Assembly (NCBI GenBank): GCA_019722365.1
Contig: JADFUC010000257.1
Span: 62,001-126,000 of the forward strand
Reading direction: 5' to 3'
From: Lithospermum erythrorhizon
Taxonomy: Eukaryota; Streptophyta; Magnoliopsida; Boraginales; Boraginaceae
DNA: 64,000 nucleotides
Part shown: one piece after another, positions 48,354-59,645 of the stretch
Layout: the number at the start of each line of letters is the position of its first letter
Numbering within the stretch: the stretch's first letter is position 1
Notes under the pieces: model-generated
The model's input: the letters and a program-made list of their open reading frames with translations, nothing else
Database searches by the model: none
Told to the model about the DNA's origin: nothing
Translations under genes and position numbers: made by a program

Positions 48354-49659
48354 GATTATATCTAAAACACAAACAAACATGATCAACATCCAATATATAA
48401 GCTATGATAAAAAAATGTCATTTTATTCAATATTACTCGCCGTTCAATACACAAGTGAAATCTTTATTTAATTACAATCGTATTTATTAACTTGTGGAAA
48501 TCTCTATCGAAAACCAAAATAAACAATCAAGCTAAGATTAGAAATGGCAAAATGTCAAGTACCATAAATGCCATATTTCCCACTTTATCTATTTCTCGTT
48601 TATAAAACCGGCAAGAAAAAGAGAGAGAGAGCAATTATAGTGATAAATACTAAGAAAACATCACGCCATCTTGAAATATTTATAAAATTCTTTGAGAAGA
48701 TGTTTAGAAATGAAAGAAGAATTAAGTATTTATAGAGTAGAGAAGTACGAGAAGTGTCGTTATTATTCTAGTTTATTGCCTTTTGATGATAATACAATAA
48801 TATTGATTTTTCTTTACCGTTAGAAAAATGGGGAGGAAAATATTTTTTAAGTGTGTTAAATATGATGTAGCCGTTAAAATACGTAATAAATGAATAAATG
48901 CGATAAATGAACACATATGATAATATAATACATATGATCATAAACAAATAATTCATGTCAATAACAAATAAAAGAAGATAACACAATAGTGAGATAATAA
49001 TATAAGTGGGAATTTTTCACAATGTAAGATATAAAAGTTAAACTCTCCACATGAGTATGAAAATTTATCAATAATATACGCAATATAAAATGAAAATTTT
49101 AATTTTATTTATGTCCATGATATTACAATGTAAATGGGGATGAGTTTTATTAATGTACAAGATAGTGTGAATGAGAATGAATTTTATTTATGTCCATGAT
49201 TGAGGTGGGTATATATGTCCATATTATATGTAAATGGGGATTTTAAATATAACGAAAGTATAACGGTTAGTATCATTTCTGAGAATTATCTTTAGGTGAT
49301 AGATGAAAGTTTGAACCTCACGTTATTAGTAAGTAAATAAACACGATATGAAGATTTAACTCTCCACACGAAATAATAATAACCACACTTATTATAGAGC
49401 ACTTGACAAGTTGCCAATTTACCATAATAAGGGGCGAAATAGTAATAATAATAGTCACTCTAGTTATAGGTCACTTGGCCAATTGTGGAGTTTTCTATAA
49501 TGAATGAAATAATATCCGCTCTAATTATAGAATACTTGATATATTGTCATTTATTAATAATAGGGGAGCATGCTCTGAAATGAATATCAAAGTGATAAAA
49601 AGATAGAAGATATCTTATAGTATTAGTCTTCAGATAGGGAGCATTTCGTGTTGATAACG
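48354..49659 (-). other. Copia 5' leader with internal repeats
   Basis: Unusually long (1.3 kb) non-coding stretch between the right LTR and gag. A second TATA-like box (minus CTATAAATACTTAATTC, near 48730) lies 380 bp before gag. At 49380-49570 there are about three degenerate copies of a unit containing AATAATAGTCACTCTAGTTA and CACTTGGCCAATTG. Another insertion may be hidden here; no boundaries are clear. Confidence 0.5.
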
Positions 49660-49976
49660 TATTATAAGCAGGATATTAAATAAGCTGGCCAATATGATAT
49701 GCTACTTTTATATTATTATTATAAAAAAGTTGTACTATACTACTATATTATTATCTGTTACTACCACTATATTAAAAAGCAGAGAATTAAAAATAAAGGA
49801 TGGAGAGAGAATAGTGATATATTAATGATGAGACTTTTCATTCGTTGAAATGGGAATATTTATACTAAAAACTAACCCGACAAAATACTGCTCCTTTTCC
49901 CAACTTTCTTTACATATTTCAACAAAAATACTGGCTGTTTTGTTTATTCTATATTCAACATATACTATTCATATTA
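49660..49976 (-). repeat. Copia 5' LTR
   Basis: About 317 bp matching 33298-33629. On the minus strand a TATA box (TAGTATAAATATTCCC) lies in the first half. The primer-binding-like TTATCAACACGA lies immediately 3' of the LTR. Confidence 0.8.
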
Positions 49977-50388
49977 TTTCCACTAGAAACTTATAATAGT
50001 TTGTTCATATCATCTTAGAAGAGGGAATTCACAATGGTAAATGAAGGTAAACCAAAACCACCAATTGAGTATAGAGGCTTACTTCTTCAATACATCAGTT
50101 CTGCCAATTACAACTTTACATATTAGAAGTGACAAAAAATGATGAACTCCTCTGATCTTGAGGTCCCTGCACTAGCAATACAAATGGAGGCCAAAACAAA
50201 GAGGAGATATAAGAATATATGTGTGTATCCCAGTTGAACTCTATAACTCATTGTTGCAGAAAGCCGGTTTCAATGGTGCCGCATGAATAAAAACATATCT
50301 ACACTGGACCTCTAGCGTAATACAAGCTTGCACAACATCCTTCGCGTCATGGAAAATATATAAATACCAGAAAAAAGAATGTTACGAC
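49977..50388. other. HEMA1 3' flank
   Basis: The 3' region of HEMA1, about 410 bp, up to the Copia LTR. No gene seen. Confidence 0.6.
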
Positions 50389-52807
50389 TCATGAAGCTTG
50401 CGACTGATTCTTTCCCAACTTTGCCCGTATTTTCTGTTCTAGTAAAGAAATATCTTTATCGAGACCAAATACTCTGTTTAGAGCATTCACGTTCTCGAGC
50501 ATATCAGTCTGTGTTCTGCTGTCATCGCCATCACATCTCAAATGCTGCATTGGACCCTGAAGCAGCTTGTTCACTATCCCCATACTAAGATCATAAATAG
50601 CTTTCTTTTTGTTCTGTGGTAGGTCATCTCCCATCTTTGACATACACTTTTCCAACTCAGAAGCTCTAATTCTCTCTGCATATGCTCTAAGCTTCTTGAT
50701 CGTAGGAACAGCCTCTAAAGAATCCTTCCAGGCCTCAAATTTCTTTACTTCCTCTAAAACAATTGTTTGAGCTTCCATAGCTTTCCTCAACCGATATTCT
50801 TTGTTAGTTTCCACAACTTCCTTGAGATCATCCACATTGTATACACATACACCATCAAGTTCAGTGATACATGATTCTACATTCCTCGGAACAGATATAT
50901 CAATAAACAGCCTTCTCCCACCAACTTGAGGGCTTGCGGGGGGTAGTTTCTGGATATGCTCTTTCAACAATAATGGAGATTCTGAGGCCGTGCAGGTGAA
51001 GATGCCATCAGCTTCAGCGATGCACGAAAGCATTTCTGAGAGAGGCTTGTACACTATCTCCACATCCTTCAGCTCGTTCCGGATTGCTGCAACTCTATCT
51101 TCAGTTCTATTTATAACCACCATTTTCCTGATTCCCTTGGCTACTAAATGCTTGATCACAAGCTTCCCCATTTTACCAGCTCCAACAACTAACACTCTTG
51201 CACCAGTAAAGGATTTATTTGGGAGCTTCAACAGAGCAAGGTCTACAGAAGCTGAACTGACAGAAACGGACCCTGTGGATATACTAGTTTCAGACCTTAC
51301 TCTCTTCCCCACAGTTATAGCATGCTTAAACATACCACTGATTTTCTTGTCAAAACCTTCCACTCCTTGGCCAGTTTTAACCACCTGCTTCACCTGGGAA
51401 AGTATTTGTCCTTCTCCTAAAACAAGTGAATCAAGACCTGCCGAAACTTCAAACAGGTGCCTTGTAGCATCTTCATTGTATAGTAGAAATAGATGTTGGC
51501 AGAGCTCCTGGACAGGTACGCCACTAAACTGTTGAAAATAAAAATTAAAGGTCAGTTTCCAAGAACATAACCTTCTTTTTTGAGACGATCAACCACCGGA
51601 TATGCTATCATTAGTCTGAGGGAAAATAAGCAATTAGGCATGAATCCCGACCCATTTTATCTCATTTCCCTAAAAGCATAGCCTGAAAATACCACATCGA
51701 TTCACTTGTTTTTATCTTATAGGCCAATTGTTCATACTATCACGGAGCTTCAACAGAAAAAAAATGAAATTCACTTAAAGCAGATCTTTCTACACCAGTT
51801 CATTGATATCATAGAAGAAATATATCCAGGGAAAGAAATTACCTTGGACATCCATTCAGTCACTTCTTTAACCCCCCGTTTCTGAGACAATGCAACTACA
51901 TATATCTCCATCCTATTACAAGTGCTGAGAACAGCAGCCTCTTCTATATGATTCAGAGCACATAAACTACCAATCGATTTAGGCCATTCCGCTTCTGGAA
52001 TTGAAAGCTTCTCACGGATCTCCACAGGTGCCGTGTGTACATTAATCCCAACCACAATTAAACTGCTACTTTCCTTTGTGTATCCTAAATGAGAGGGCAA
52101 AAGTCAGATTACATAACTACATAAAAAAAACTCCCATCTTCAAATTCTACTTCATTCGATAACATGGATCCCGTAATAAAAGCACTTCAACGGGTAAATA
52201 ATTACTCCCTTCATCCCATCGAAAAAATATATCGTCAAGTTTGATTTCCAATTATCAAAACTAACAAACTTTGCAGACTTAATTGACACACATAACTTCA
52301 GTTCGATTTAAACTTATCAGGTTAACAGTAAAGTATCTTACTATCTTTTGGTCTATGTTTCACCAAATACTATACAACACATACAAAACATTTGAGCTCA
52401 AAATAAAAATACCAACCAATCAAAATTCAAACTCGACAATCTATGGGATTGAGGAAATACTTCCTAAATTAATTCCAACCATAATACCAATATGCTCTAT
52501 AAATAAATGAGTGAAAAGTCAACAAAACAATAATTTTAAGCTTACGGTCAATGCCAGAGGTCTTGAGAAGCTGCAATGCAGAAACACTAGCCTCCAAAGA
52601 ACCATTTTTAATTGATTTATTAGAAGCCAATTCACATCTAGGACTTATCCTAAACGACATCGTTTTGATCCTAGAACTCAAACAAGGCTGAAAATTGAAA
52701 GCACAAGAAGACCAACATGAAGAATAAGCAAAAGGGTATGCTAAAGAATTGTTATTAGTTGGAAAATTGAGGTAAAAAGATGGTGATAAGCTATATGAAG
52801 ATGCCAT
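50389..52807 (-). CDS. HEMA1: Glutamyl-tRNA reductase, chloroplastic (HEMA)
   Basis: Three exons on the minus strand, 52546-52807, 51843-52084 and 50389-51528, join in exact phase to 547 residues. The enzyme reduces Glu-tRNA(Glu) to glutamate-1-semialdehyde with NADPH, the committed step of plastid tetrapyrrole (chlorophyll and haem) synthesis. Exon 1 gives a Ser-rich transit peptide. The catalytic domain has [19 protein letters not shown] and the nucleophile Cys143 in [10 protein letters not shown]. The NADPH Rossmann fold carries [12 protein letters not shown]. The C-terminal helical dimerisation domain ends LGKNQSQAS, the part that binds FLU in Arabidopsis. All parts look intact and length is normal. 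An out-of-frame ATG overlaps the start (ATGAATGGC) and would make a six-codon uORF. HEMA1 versus HEMA2 is by expectation only. Confidence 0.95.
52203..52325. repeat. MITE-derived repeat, copy 2 (HEMA1 intron 1)
   Basis: Begins TACTCCCTTCATCCCATCG and includes AACAAACTTTGCAGACTTAA followed by CACATAACTTCAGTTCGAT. Related to the copy at 22241-22345. Confidence 0.65.
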
Positions 52808-53160
52808 TCATATAAAAATTCAATCTTTTTATGGTGGTTTTGGAAAATAATATTGAATTGGACAAATTCTTGAATTAACAAAAGATTTTTGGGGTTAATG
52901 GAGATGAAGAATAATAAAGGTGGAGGCTTTTATTGCCTCCTTTTGAGGGCAGTTGACTTTTTTGCAAGATTTAGTAAAGTCAAAGGTTTGGTCTATATAA
53001 AGGTGCCATTCATGTAAAAATTGAATATTTTTTGGTAATTTTTATCTATATGAAGGTACCATTCATGTAAAAACTGAATCTTTATAAGGTGGTTTTGGAA
53101 TAATTGGTGAATTGTGAAGATATTTTTGGGGTTGAGAAATGGAATGGAGGAGTCAAGGTT
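52797..53160 (-). repeat. Three tandem copies of the HEMA1 start region
   Basis: The stretch around the HEMA1 start codon (plus GCCATTCATATAAAAATTCA and following sequence to TTTTTGGGGTTAATGGAGA) recurs upstream of the gene: a short copy from about 52990 and a fuller copy from about 53045 to 53150. On the minus strand each extra copy preserves an ATG: ATGGCACCTTTATATAGACC at 53009 (nine codons then stop at 52980) and ATGGTACCTTCATATAGATA at 53062 (six codons then stop). Confidence 0.8.
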
Positions 53161-53804
53161 GGTGTTTTTGGTTGGAAAAATATGTTTGGTGGCAAAACAA
53201 CTTGACCAAACGTGGTGTAACTATACCTGTTATTGGGCGGATAACCGCGAGCGACCCGACATCCAACCATGACAGCCCATTTGTCGCTTCAGTCGATAAG
53301 TGAGGAAACTTAGGTCTTTGGATATGTTAAATGGTGACGTATTAGAGCCAGCGCAAACGGTTGGAATAGGAGGGGTATATAAATAATCTAAATCCTGCAC
53401 AATTATTTATGTTGTTATTTTAAGCACTCCCCCATAGATCTCTATTGGTTATCACCAAGCCTAATTCGTTATGTTATGTAGTTATGTTTGTGTCAATTAG
53501 TTGATATTTTTGTTGATTTTTATTTTGATTTTCTTTGAATCCTTCGATATTGACCATTTCTTCATCGATTTAGGTATTTTTCATTCGGTTTGTGTTATTT
53601 TTCATTTAAAATATGTTTGATTTGGTATTATTTTTAAAACATGTTTGATTTGGTATTATTTTGGAGTTCTTTAATTTAGAATACATCGTACTTTTCTTTT
53701 TTGGTGTTATGTAATTAATTTTAAAAAAGTGTACAATTTTGGTAGTTAGGTTTTTGAATTAATTAAATTTTCAATTAAAGTTTTTGATTTTGGAATTCAA
53801 TTTG
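53161..53804. other. Intergenic, AT-rich
   Basis: The upstream flank of HEMA1, with a run of TTTGATTTGGTATTATTTT repeated around 53600-53660. No gene supported. Confidence 0.5.
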
Positions 53805-54290
53805 ATTAGGATTTATAATTAGGGATTGATTAGAGATTCTGATTAGGATAATTGAATTAGGGGGTTTACAATTAGGGAGTTCAATTAGGGTAATTGAATT
53901 AGGGATTTCTGATTAGGAATTCGGTGGGAGTGGTGAATTGGGGGTTTCTGAGTGGGGTAATTGAATTGGGGGTTTTAATTAGGATTGATTAGGGTTTTTA
54001 CGATTAAGGTATTGAATTAGGGGGTTTACATTTAGGAGTAATTGAATTAGGGGTTTATAATTACGAATTCAATTAGGGTAATTGAATTAGGAGTTTTAAT
54101 TAGGGTTTATAATGAATGATTCAATTATTGTAATTCAATTAGGGTAATTTAATTAGGGTTTTCAATTAGGTTAATTCAATTTTTAATTTTTAATTGGCAA
54201 TTTCCAATTTGTAATTATTGTTTTGTGTTGGCAAATTTCAATTTTTAATTTCGGTAATTCAATTAGGGTAATTCTATTGTTGTAAATTTG
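53805..54290. repeat. AATTAGGG-rich degenerate array
   Basis: Many irregular copies of an AATTAGGG / GGGTAATTGAATTAGGG word, with spacing of roughly 14-30 bp. It resembles a degenerate telomere-type (TTTAGGG) array only loosely, because the word includes GAATTAGGGTAA and is not in 7-bp register. Confidence 0.75.
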
Positions 54291-55366
54291 TAATAAACTA
54301 ATAATTTTCTGTCAATTTTTTAATGTCTTTTTAAAATTAGATCTGTCTACCGCTGTTCCATGGATCCAATATAATGATGATGAGACTATTGAGAGAGAAT
54401 AGAATTGGGGAAGCTAGCGGATATTAATAACAGTCCAATGCTTGATGGGTCAGCCATTTGCTGTTTGGATACGTCGAACAAATGCATATAGCAAGGTATC
54501 GCAGCAGAGAAAATCCATTATCCATAAAGGAGATGGATCTTATTGTGTTTCCAGATGGTACAAAAATATGGAAATGTAAATGGTGTAGGGGCTATATATG
54601 ACATGATGTGATATCGTAGATGCTTTAATGCCCGAAAAATACTTGGGCAAGCGTTTTAAAGGAAGTTGAACTTTTTAAGTCATAGTGAAAAATACCATCT
54701 CAATCTACTCTTAATCTTGGTGATACGGTGATGTTAGTACTCTAGGCTAGGCTACATGGAAATATAATCCTTTGTAAAGGTGAGAGAACTTCTTCTTCAT
54801 ATGATTTTAGGTAATGAGTATCCCTTTTCTATGATGGAAGGAATTATATTTAATAAGTTTCTTAGAGAAATATATCCTTGGTATATTAGGATAACTAGAC
54901 ACACTGTGAAGAAGGATTGTGAGACTTTTTATCTTGAAGAGAAAATTAAGATGAAAAAAGCTATGTCTTTAGTGAATATGATTAATTTAACCATTAATCT
55001 GTGGTGGTCTGGTGGGCAAAGTGGGTATATGGTGCCTCCCCTCATACGGGAGGTTATTGCTAGAGAATTGTTAAGGGTGATGGATGATTGGCATATTAGG
55101 GAAAAAGTAGTATTCATTTCTGTTGATAATGCTTCTGCAAATGATAATTGCATTTCTAGATTGAAGGCTGATTTTAGTAATAGATTGAACCTACCTCTTG
55201 AGGGGCAACTGTTCCATGTGAGATGTTGTGCACACATTTCTATTACCAATGATGACTTAGTATTCTGAGGTTATTTGTGTTGACTTTTATCGTTGTCATT
55301 TGTTGTCTGATGCATTTCTCACATTTACTGATGTTGTTGCCTATTATGCATTTATGGTAACTATAA

Positions 55367-57599
55367 TGTAATGGCCGCCCAGTCCTACGCCCACTGAGAG
55401 TTAAAATCGTCCCAAATCCTGGACACAGAGTCACCAATCGATGGATGACTCAAATTTAAAAGAACACACGATGTTGAAACAACTAAATAAAGCAATATAG
55501 CCGGATAAGAACAATTTTTAAGAAAAAAGAATCCATCGTGGTATTCTAACCCTGGGAGCAAACCAATATACAACATATCTCCCAAGTATAAAAATCAACA
55601 TACAGCGATCCCAAAATAACAACTATATAGACAACGAACCTCTGATCAAACAAAATAAATGAGACTGCGGATCCAATGCCGCCCCATGCATTTCACACAA
55701 GCTCCTAAAGCACAATCACTAGAGAACGAGCTTTGGACAGACAACACCACGCATCCAACCTAGCAATGAAATTGCCGCCCATAGCGAAATAGGGTGTAAG
55801 GCTATGAAAAGACTGAGTGGATATATATCTCGAGAATAAATTAGCTTATCGATCACGCGTAGTGTGCAAGTAGTTGATAATAAGCATATAATAGGTAAGT
55901 AATTACATAATATTATTCAACTTAAGATCTTATCTGAAGTCATTAGCAATTTCATTATCATTAAATATGTTCATAAATTCGCCACTACCATAACATTCCA
56001 AGATGATGTGTCCAGCAATAACATACGTACATTTCAAGAAAAGGCTAGCGATGTCTGCTTGACAATCACTCGGCTTTACTCTGTCAGTGACAAGGGCAGG
56101 CATCGCGACTAATCAGCTCGGCAACTCGATCAGCTCGACAACTTTGTCAACTCAGCAACTCAACAGCTTTATCAGCTTTCGACAACTCGGTCGACTCGGC
56201 TTCGACAACTCGATCAACTTAATATAAATCCGGTTCTACAACTAATGCGCATATAATTAACCCTCGACTGCGGGGGAGAAAACTTGTAATCGTCGACGCA
56301 AACTATCACCCGAATCGTAGCAGTGCGAAGCTTAAAAACACATGCCTATCTGCAGAGGGTATAAGGCAAATACCGGATAATATAACTTCGACAAACGTCG
56401 TGACTCATATAAAACTTCTTCCCTAATACGACTCAGCGTCACCTCAAACACTATCATTTCGTGGAGACCCGCGAGCCAGCGACCAACAGCGTCAACCGCG
56501 TGCGTATTCAACATATAATTTAACCGCGAAATGTATCACATCTAGCGTATTATCGAAGTAATCAAGTAGTTAATCGACACCGGTGATAAATTTCGCCTTG
56601 GCTAGCAAATAATAGGGCCCCTTCCTAATTAGTCAGCGATGTCTAACCACTCATTCAACGCTAATCAGAAACACCCGAAAGTTATAAAATACTACTTCTT
56701 AGCGTAGTAATAACTCTATTTAGTTATCATCAGTAACAATAGTTTAGTTCACCGATTATAACGGGTGAAAGATTACTACGAGAGTTAAACCGACTAATAA
56801 AGCGACAAAATTTGGGCATCACGTTTCCCAACCGTCGACCATCGACCACACAAACGCTAACCTTTTAAGCAACTTACATTCAACGAAAATCGACTTTTCT
56901 AAACAGTATATCATCGTTAACCACCTAAATTCAAAAACCCAAATCTTTAACTCAACACCCAAACTAAAATTACATAATCTCTACTGACCACACAAAAGTC
57001 CTGACAGTACTCAAAACATCTCCGTTAAAGTCCATTAACATACTTTTGAAACTAAAAGTTTGATTTGGGAAAAGTCAACATAAAGTCAACTAAACTTCCC
57101 TGGCGTATCAACCACTAAAATCAACCATAATCCTACACTGCAATATCAAGCTTAGATGTAACATTCCTACCATATAAAGTCTTAAAATCTCAAATCAAAA
57201 ATTGACACAAAGTCAAACTCATAAAAATGGTCAAGCTATGGCTCAAAATGTCAAGATTTGAAGGTAAAATCATACCTTAGTTGATCGAGAGATGAGAACA
57301 AGATTATGGAGTCAGGCCAAAGCAAGATTCCTACCCAAGAAAAATTAAAAAAAAAAATCAAGGGGGAGGTTGGGGGTTTTGGTTCGGCCCTAAGGAGGAG
57401 GAAGAAGAGAGAGTTTGGTGAGTGGATAATGATGAAATGGTTAGGTGGAGGTAGGTGGAAGATATTTCTAGATTAGTGCAAGGTCTCGTTTGGTTTTCGG
57501 TCTAGTTTCTCGTCTCGGTTAAATAACACAACTCGAACATAAACTTAACTTCTACCCCAACTAATATTATAATAATGCACATATGGGCCGGTTATTACA
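55367..57599. mobile_element. Solo Gypsy-type LTR with perfect TATAA target duplication
   Basis: A 2,233-bp insertion starting TGTAATGGCCGCCCAGTCC and ending GGGCCGGTTATTACA, with canonical TG...CA ends in a short inverted repeat. TATAA occurs at 55362-55366 and 57600-57604. The flanks rejoin to the local tandem-repeat consensus when the LTR is removed. Blocks such as GCGAAATAGGGTGTAAGG show kinship with the Gypsy LTRs at 38-47 kb. There is no internal coding region, so it arose by LTR-LTR recombination. Confidence 0.92.
56115..56220. repeat. Short tandem repeat inside the solo LTR
   Basis: Units of about 15-20 bp, CGACAACTCGATCAGCT and variants, repeated six or so times. Confidence 0.7.
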
Positions 57600-58070
57600 T
57601 ATAATGCCAATGATGACATGCTATTCTGAGGTTATTTGTGTTGCCATTTGCATATTATGTTGTTACTGTCGCATCATTCAAATTCTGGCTATTGCCCAGT
57701 GTTGCACGTCACGTTGTTGCCTATTATGCATTTATGGTAACTATAATGCCAATGATGACATGTTGATACGAGGTTGTTGGCTGTTGCCATTTGCATTTAC
57801 GTTGTTTGCTATTTACGCATTTCGGTTACTTGATTTATGTTGTGTTGCTTTATTAATCTATTATTATAATGTCAATGATGACATGTTACAGCTATTTTGA
57901 GGTTATTTGTGTTGCCTATTAATCAATGATGTCATGGTATTCTAAGGTTATTTGTGCTGCCAGTGTTGCCTATTATGCATTAGTTACCTATTCTGCATTT
58001 ATGGTAACTAAAATACCAATGATGAAATAGTATTCTGAGGTTAATCTGTTGCCATTTGTGTTAGGTATAA
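57600..58070. repeat. Minisatellite derived from hAT coding sequence
   Basis: Imperfect copies of a unit near 100-135 bp, with words CCTATTATGCATTTATGGTA, CTATAATGCCAATGATGACA and TCTGAGGTTATTTGTGTTG. A first copy (55240-55366) lies left of the solo LTR and merges into the hAT frame. Confidence 0.78.
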
Positions 58071-58620
58071 AATGATTTTCATTATATGGGTTTATCCATT
58101 CTTGTATCCAAATGGTGATGAAGCAAAAATATATCAAGCGGAATTGTTGAATAAGTTATCCTCCCTGTTTAAACTCTATGAGCGATCCTGACAATGTTGG
58201 CCTCAAAATTCCCAAAATAATCAACAAGCGATTACTTGAAGTTCGGGATGTTTTTGGATTAGGAAAAAACTTTGAAGCGTTCTAAAGCGTTGATGGAATT
58301 AAATACTAAATCGGATCTTAGGTGTTATTTGGGAGAGTTCCATTAAATGTCTTGCGAAGGAAATAAGTTTGATGTATTAAGCACGGTGGATGGCAAATGA
58401 AGCCAAATATCCCATTCTTTAGAATGACAAAAGATATTCTCTACATTCCGGTTACAAGCTGTTGCTTGAGTCGACTTTAGTCTTGAGGGCAAGCGAGTAA
58501 TTGATCCTAAAAGGCGTCTATGGCGGAGGAAGCAGGTTGAGATGTTTTTGTGGAGGCGGTGGGTGAAAGATGTATGGGCTGAAGAAGATCGCTGAGACAA
58601 AGGCATTGTAAGTTGAACAT

Positions 58621-59645
58621 TATCTTTTAATGTGTTTTATTATGTATTTTTTGGTATTCTAATTGATTTGCTCTTGTATAGACGATCGTTGGATATTACT
58701 TTCTGATATCATTTGGTAAGGAAAATATAACCGCACAACCCACTTGACCACTTGATGAAATCACATTCTACCAAATTACTACGACTATGATGGTGTTCAC
58801 GAAACTCTTGATTCATCTAAGAAGATTTATCAACTATTTTTGCTATGATCTGCAAATGTTGTCGGATCGGTTACGGTCCATTTTTTTCACTGAAAAAATA
58901 CTTGATCCCCGATCTAAGATTGCAGATAATTTCTTGGTGGATGGAGTGGTCCTCTGAGGCTTAGGATAGAGCAGTCGAGATGGCATATTGAATCTTAAAT
59001 ACTCGAGCTGACGCTATCTGCTTGAAATAGTAGTTGGATTTAAAGTTTAAACTAAGATTAGGTGATAGGGTGGACTTTGTTATTAAACGGAATTTCATGT
59101 AATTGAGAGATAATTGATTTCTTGATTGAGAGACAATTAATTTAGAGTTTTAGACACATGAATCGGACACCCTTTATGTTACATAGTATAAGGTTTCAAA
59201 GATTTACCCCGATGTCCCGGTTCTCAAACTACGGGCTCATCACACTTTGTGATGCCCATTATGATGGAATAATCCGATGCTAATTTGTTTCCACATGTCA
59301 GCATGAGGTGTGGCTTGTGATAAAGGTGACCAATGGTAACCTGCCTTATCATTTAATGCGTTTGAATCCGTGATAGTAACGAGGAGATTGTTTGGCTTAT
59401 GTTTCATTTGTCATCTCCTTTAGATAAATGTCCTTTATGCATATCACTCGATTTACAATCCACAGAATAATAGTGATTATGGTGTTAGACAAATTGGTTA
59501 ATTGGATTGGATTGCAACTAATATGATGAGTAATGAGTATGGTGTAACCAAGCCTCTAGATTGTTGGTATACGTGTATCAATTTCAGCCCACTGAACAAT
59601 CAACTGAAATGAACAATCACAAAAAAAGAATTCTTATTCATCCAA
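58621..59645. other. Intergenic: hAT remnant and MSRB2 upstream region
   Basis: Contains degenerate sequence that may still belong to the hAT element up to about 58960. The rest is AT-rich sequence upstream of MSRB2, without a supported gene. Confidence 0.5.

Larger units (their letters stand above)
33298..49976 (-). mobile_element. Degenerate Ty1/Copia LTR retrotransposon with nested insertions
   Basis: Direct repeats at 33298-33629 and 49660-49976 are the LTRs. Between them, on the minus strand and in Copia order, lie a primer-binding-like site (TTATCAACACGAAATGC, just inside the right LTR), gag (48353 leftwards), pol pieces and a polypurine-like AAAGCGAG abutting the left LTR. Coding frames are broken by many stops and frameshifts. 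A Gypsy element splits the gag/integrase boundary and a solo LTR splits the end of RNase H. Removing these leaves about 6.7 kb, somewhat long for Copia because the leader carries extra repeats. Target duplications of the Copia itself were not identified. Confidence 0.85.
54360..58620 (+). pseudogene. Degenerate hAT transposon (RICESLEEPER/Zn-BED-type transposase)
   Basis: A plus-strand frame (54780-55262) matches the plant hAT transposase: EYPFSMMEGIIFNKFL, RHTVKKDCETFY, then NLTINLWWSGGQSGYM, VVFISVDNASANDN and LFHVRCCAHI. The first catalytic Asp (normally DLWTS) is replaced by Asn. After CCAHI the reading dissolves into a tandem repeat. A solo LTR (55367-57599) interrupts it. Past 58290, frames with stops match the C-terminal dimerisation region: EGNKFDVLS, then KRVIDPKR and RRWVKDVWAEE. 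No intact N-terminal BED finger or terminal inverted repeats were found. Confidence 0.82.

Noticed and set aside
54780..55268. Intact hAT-derived domesticated gene
   Set aside because: The frame breaks into a tandem repeat, the first catalytic Asp is lost and the C-terminus has stops; it is a decayed transposon.
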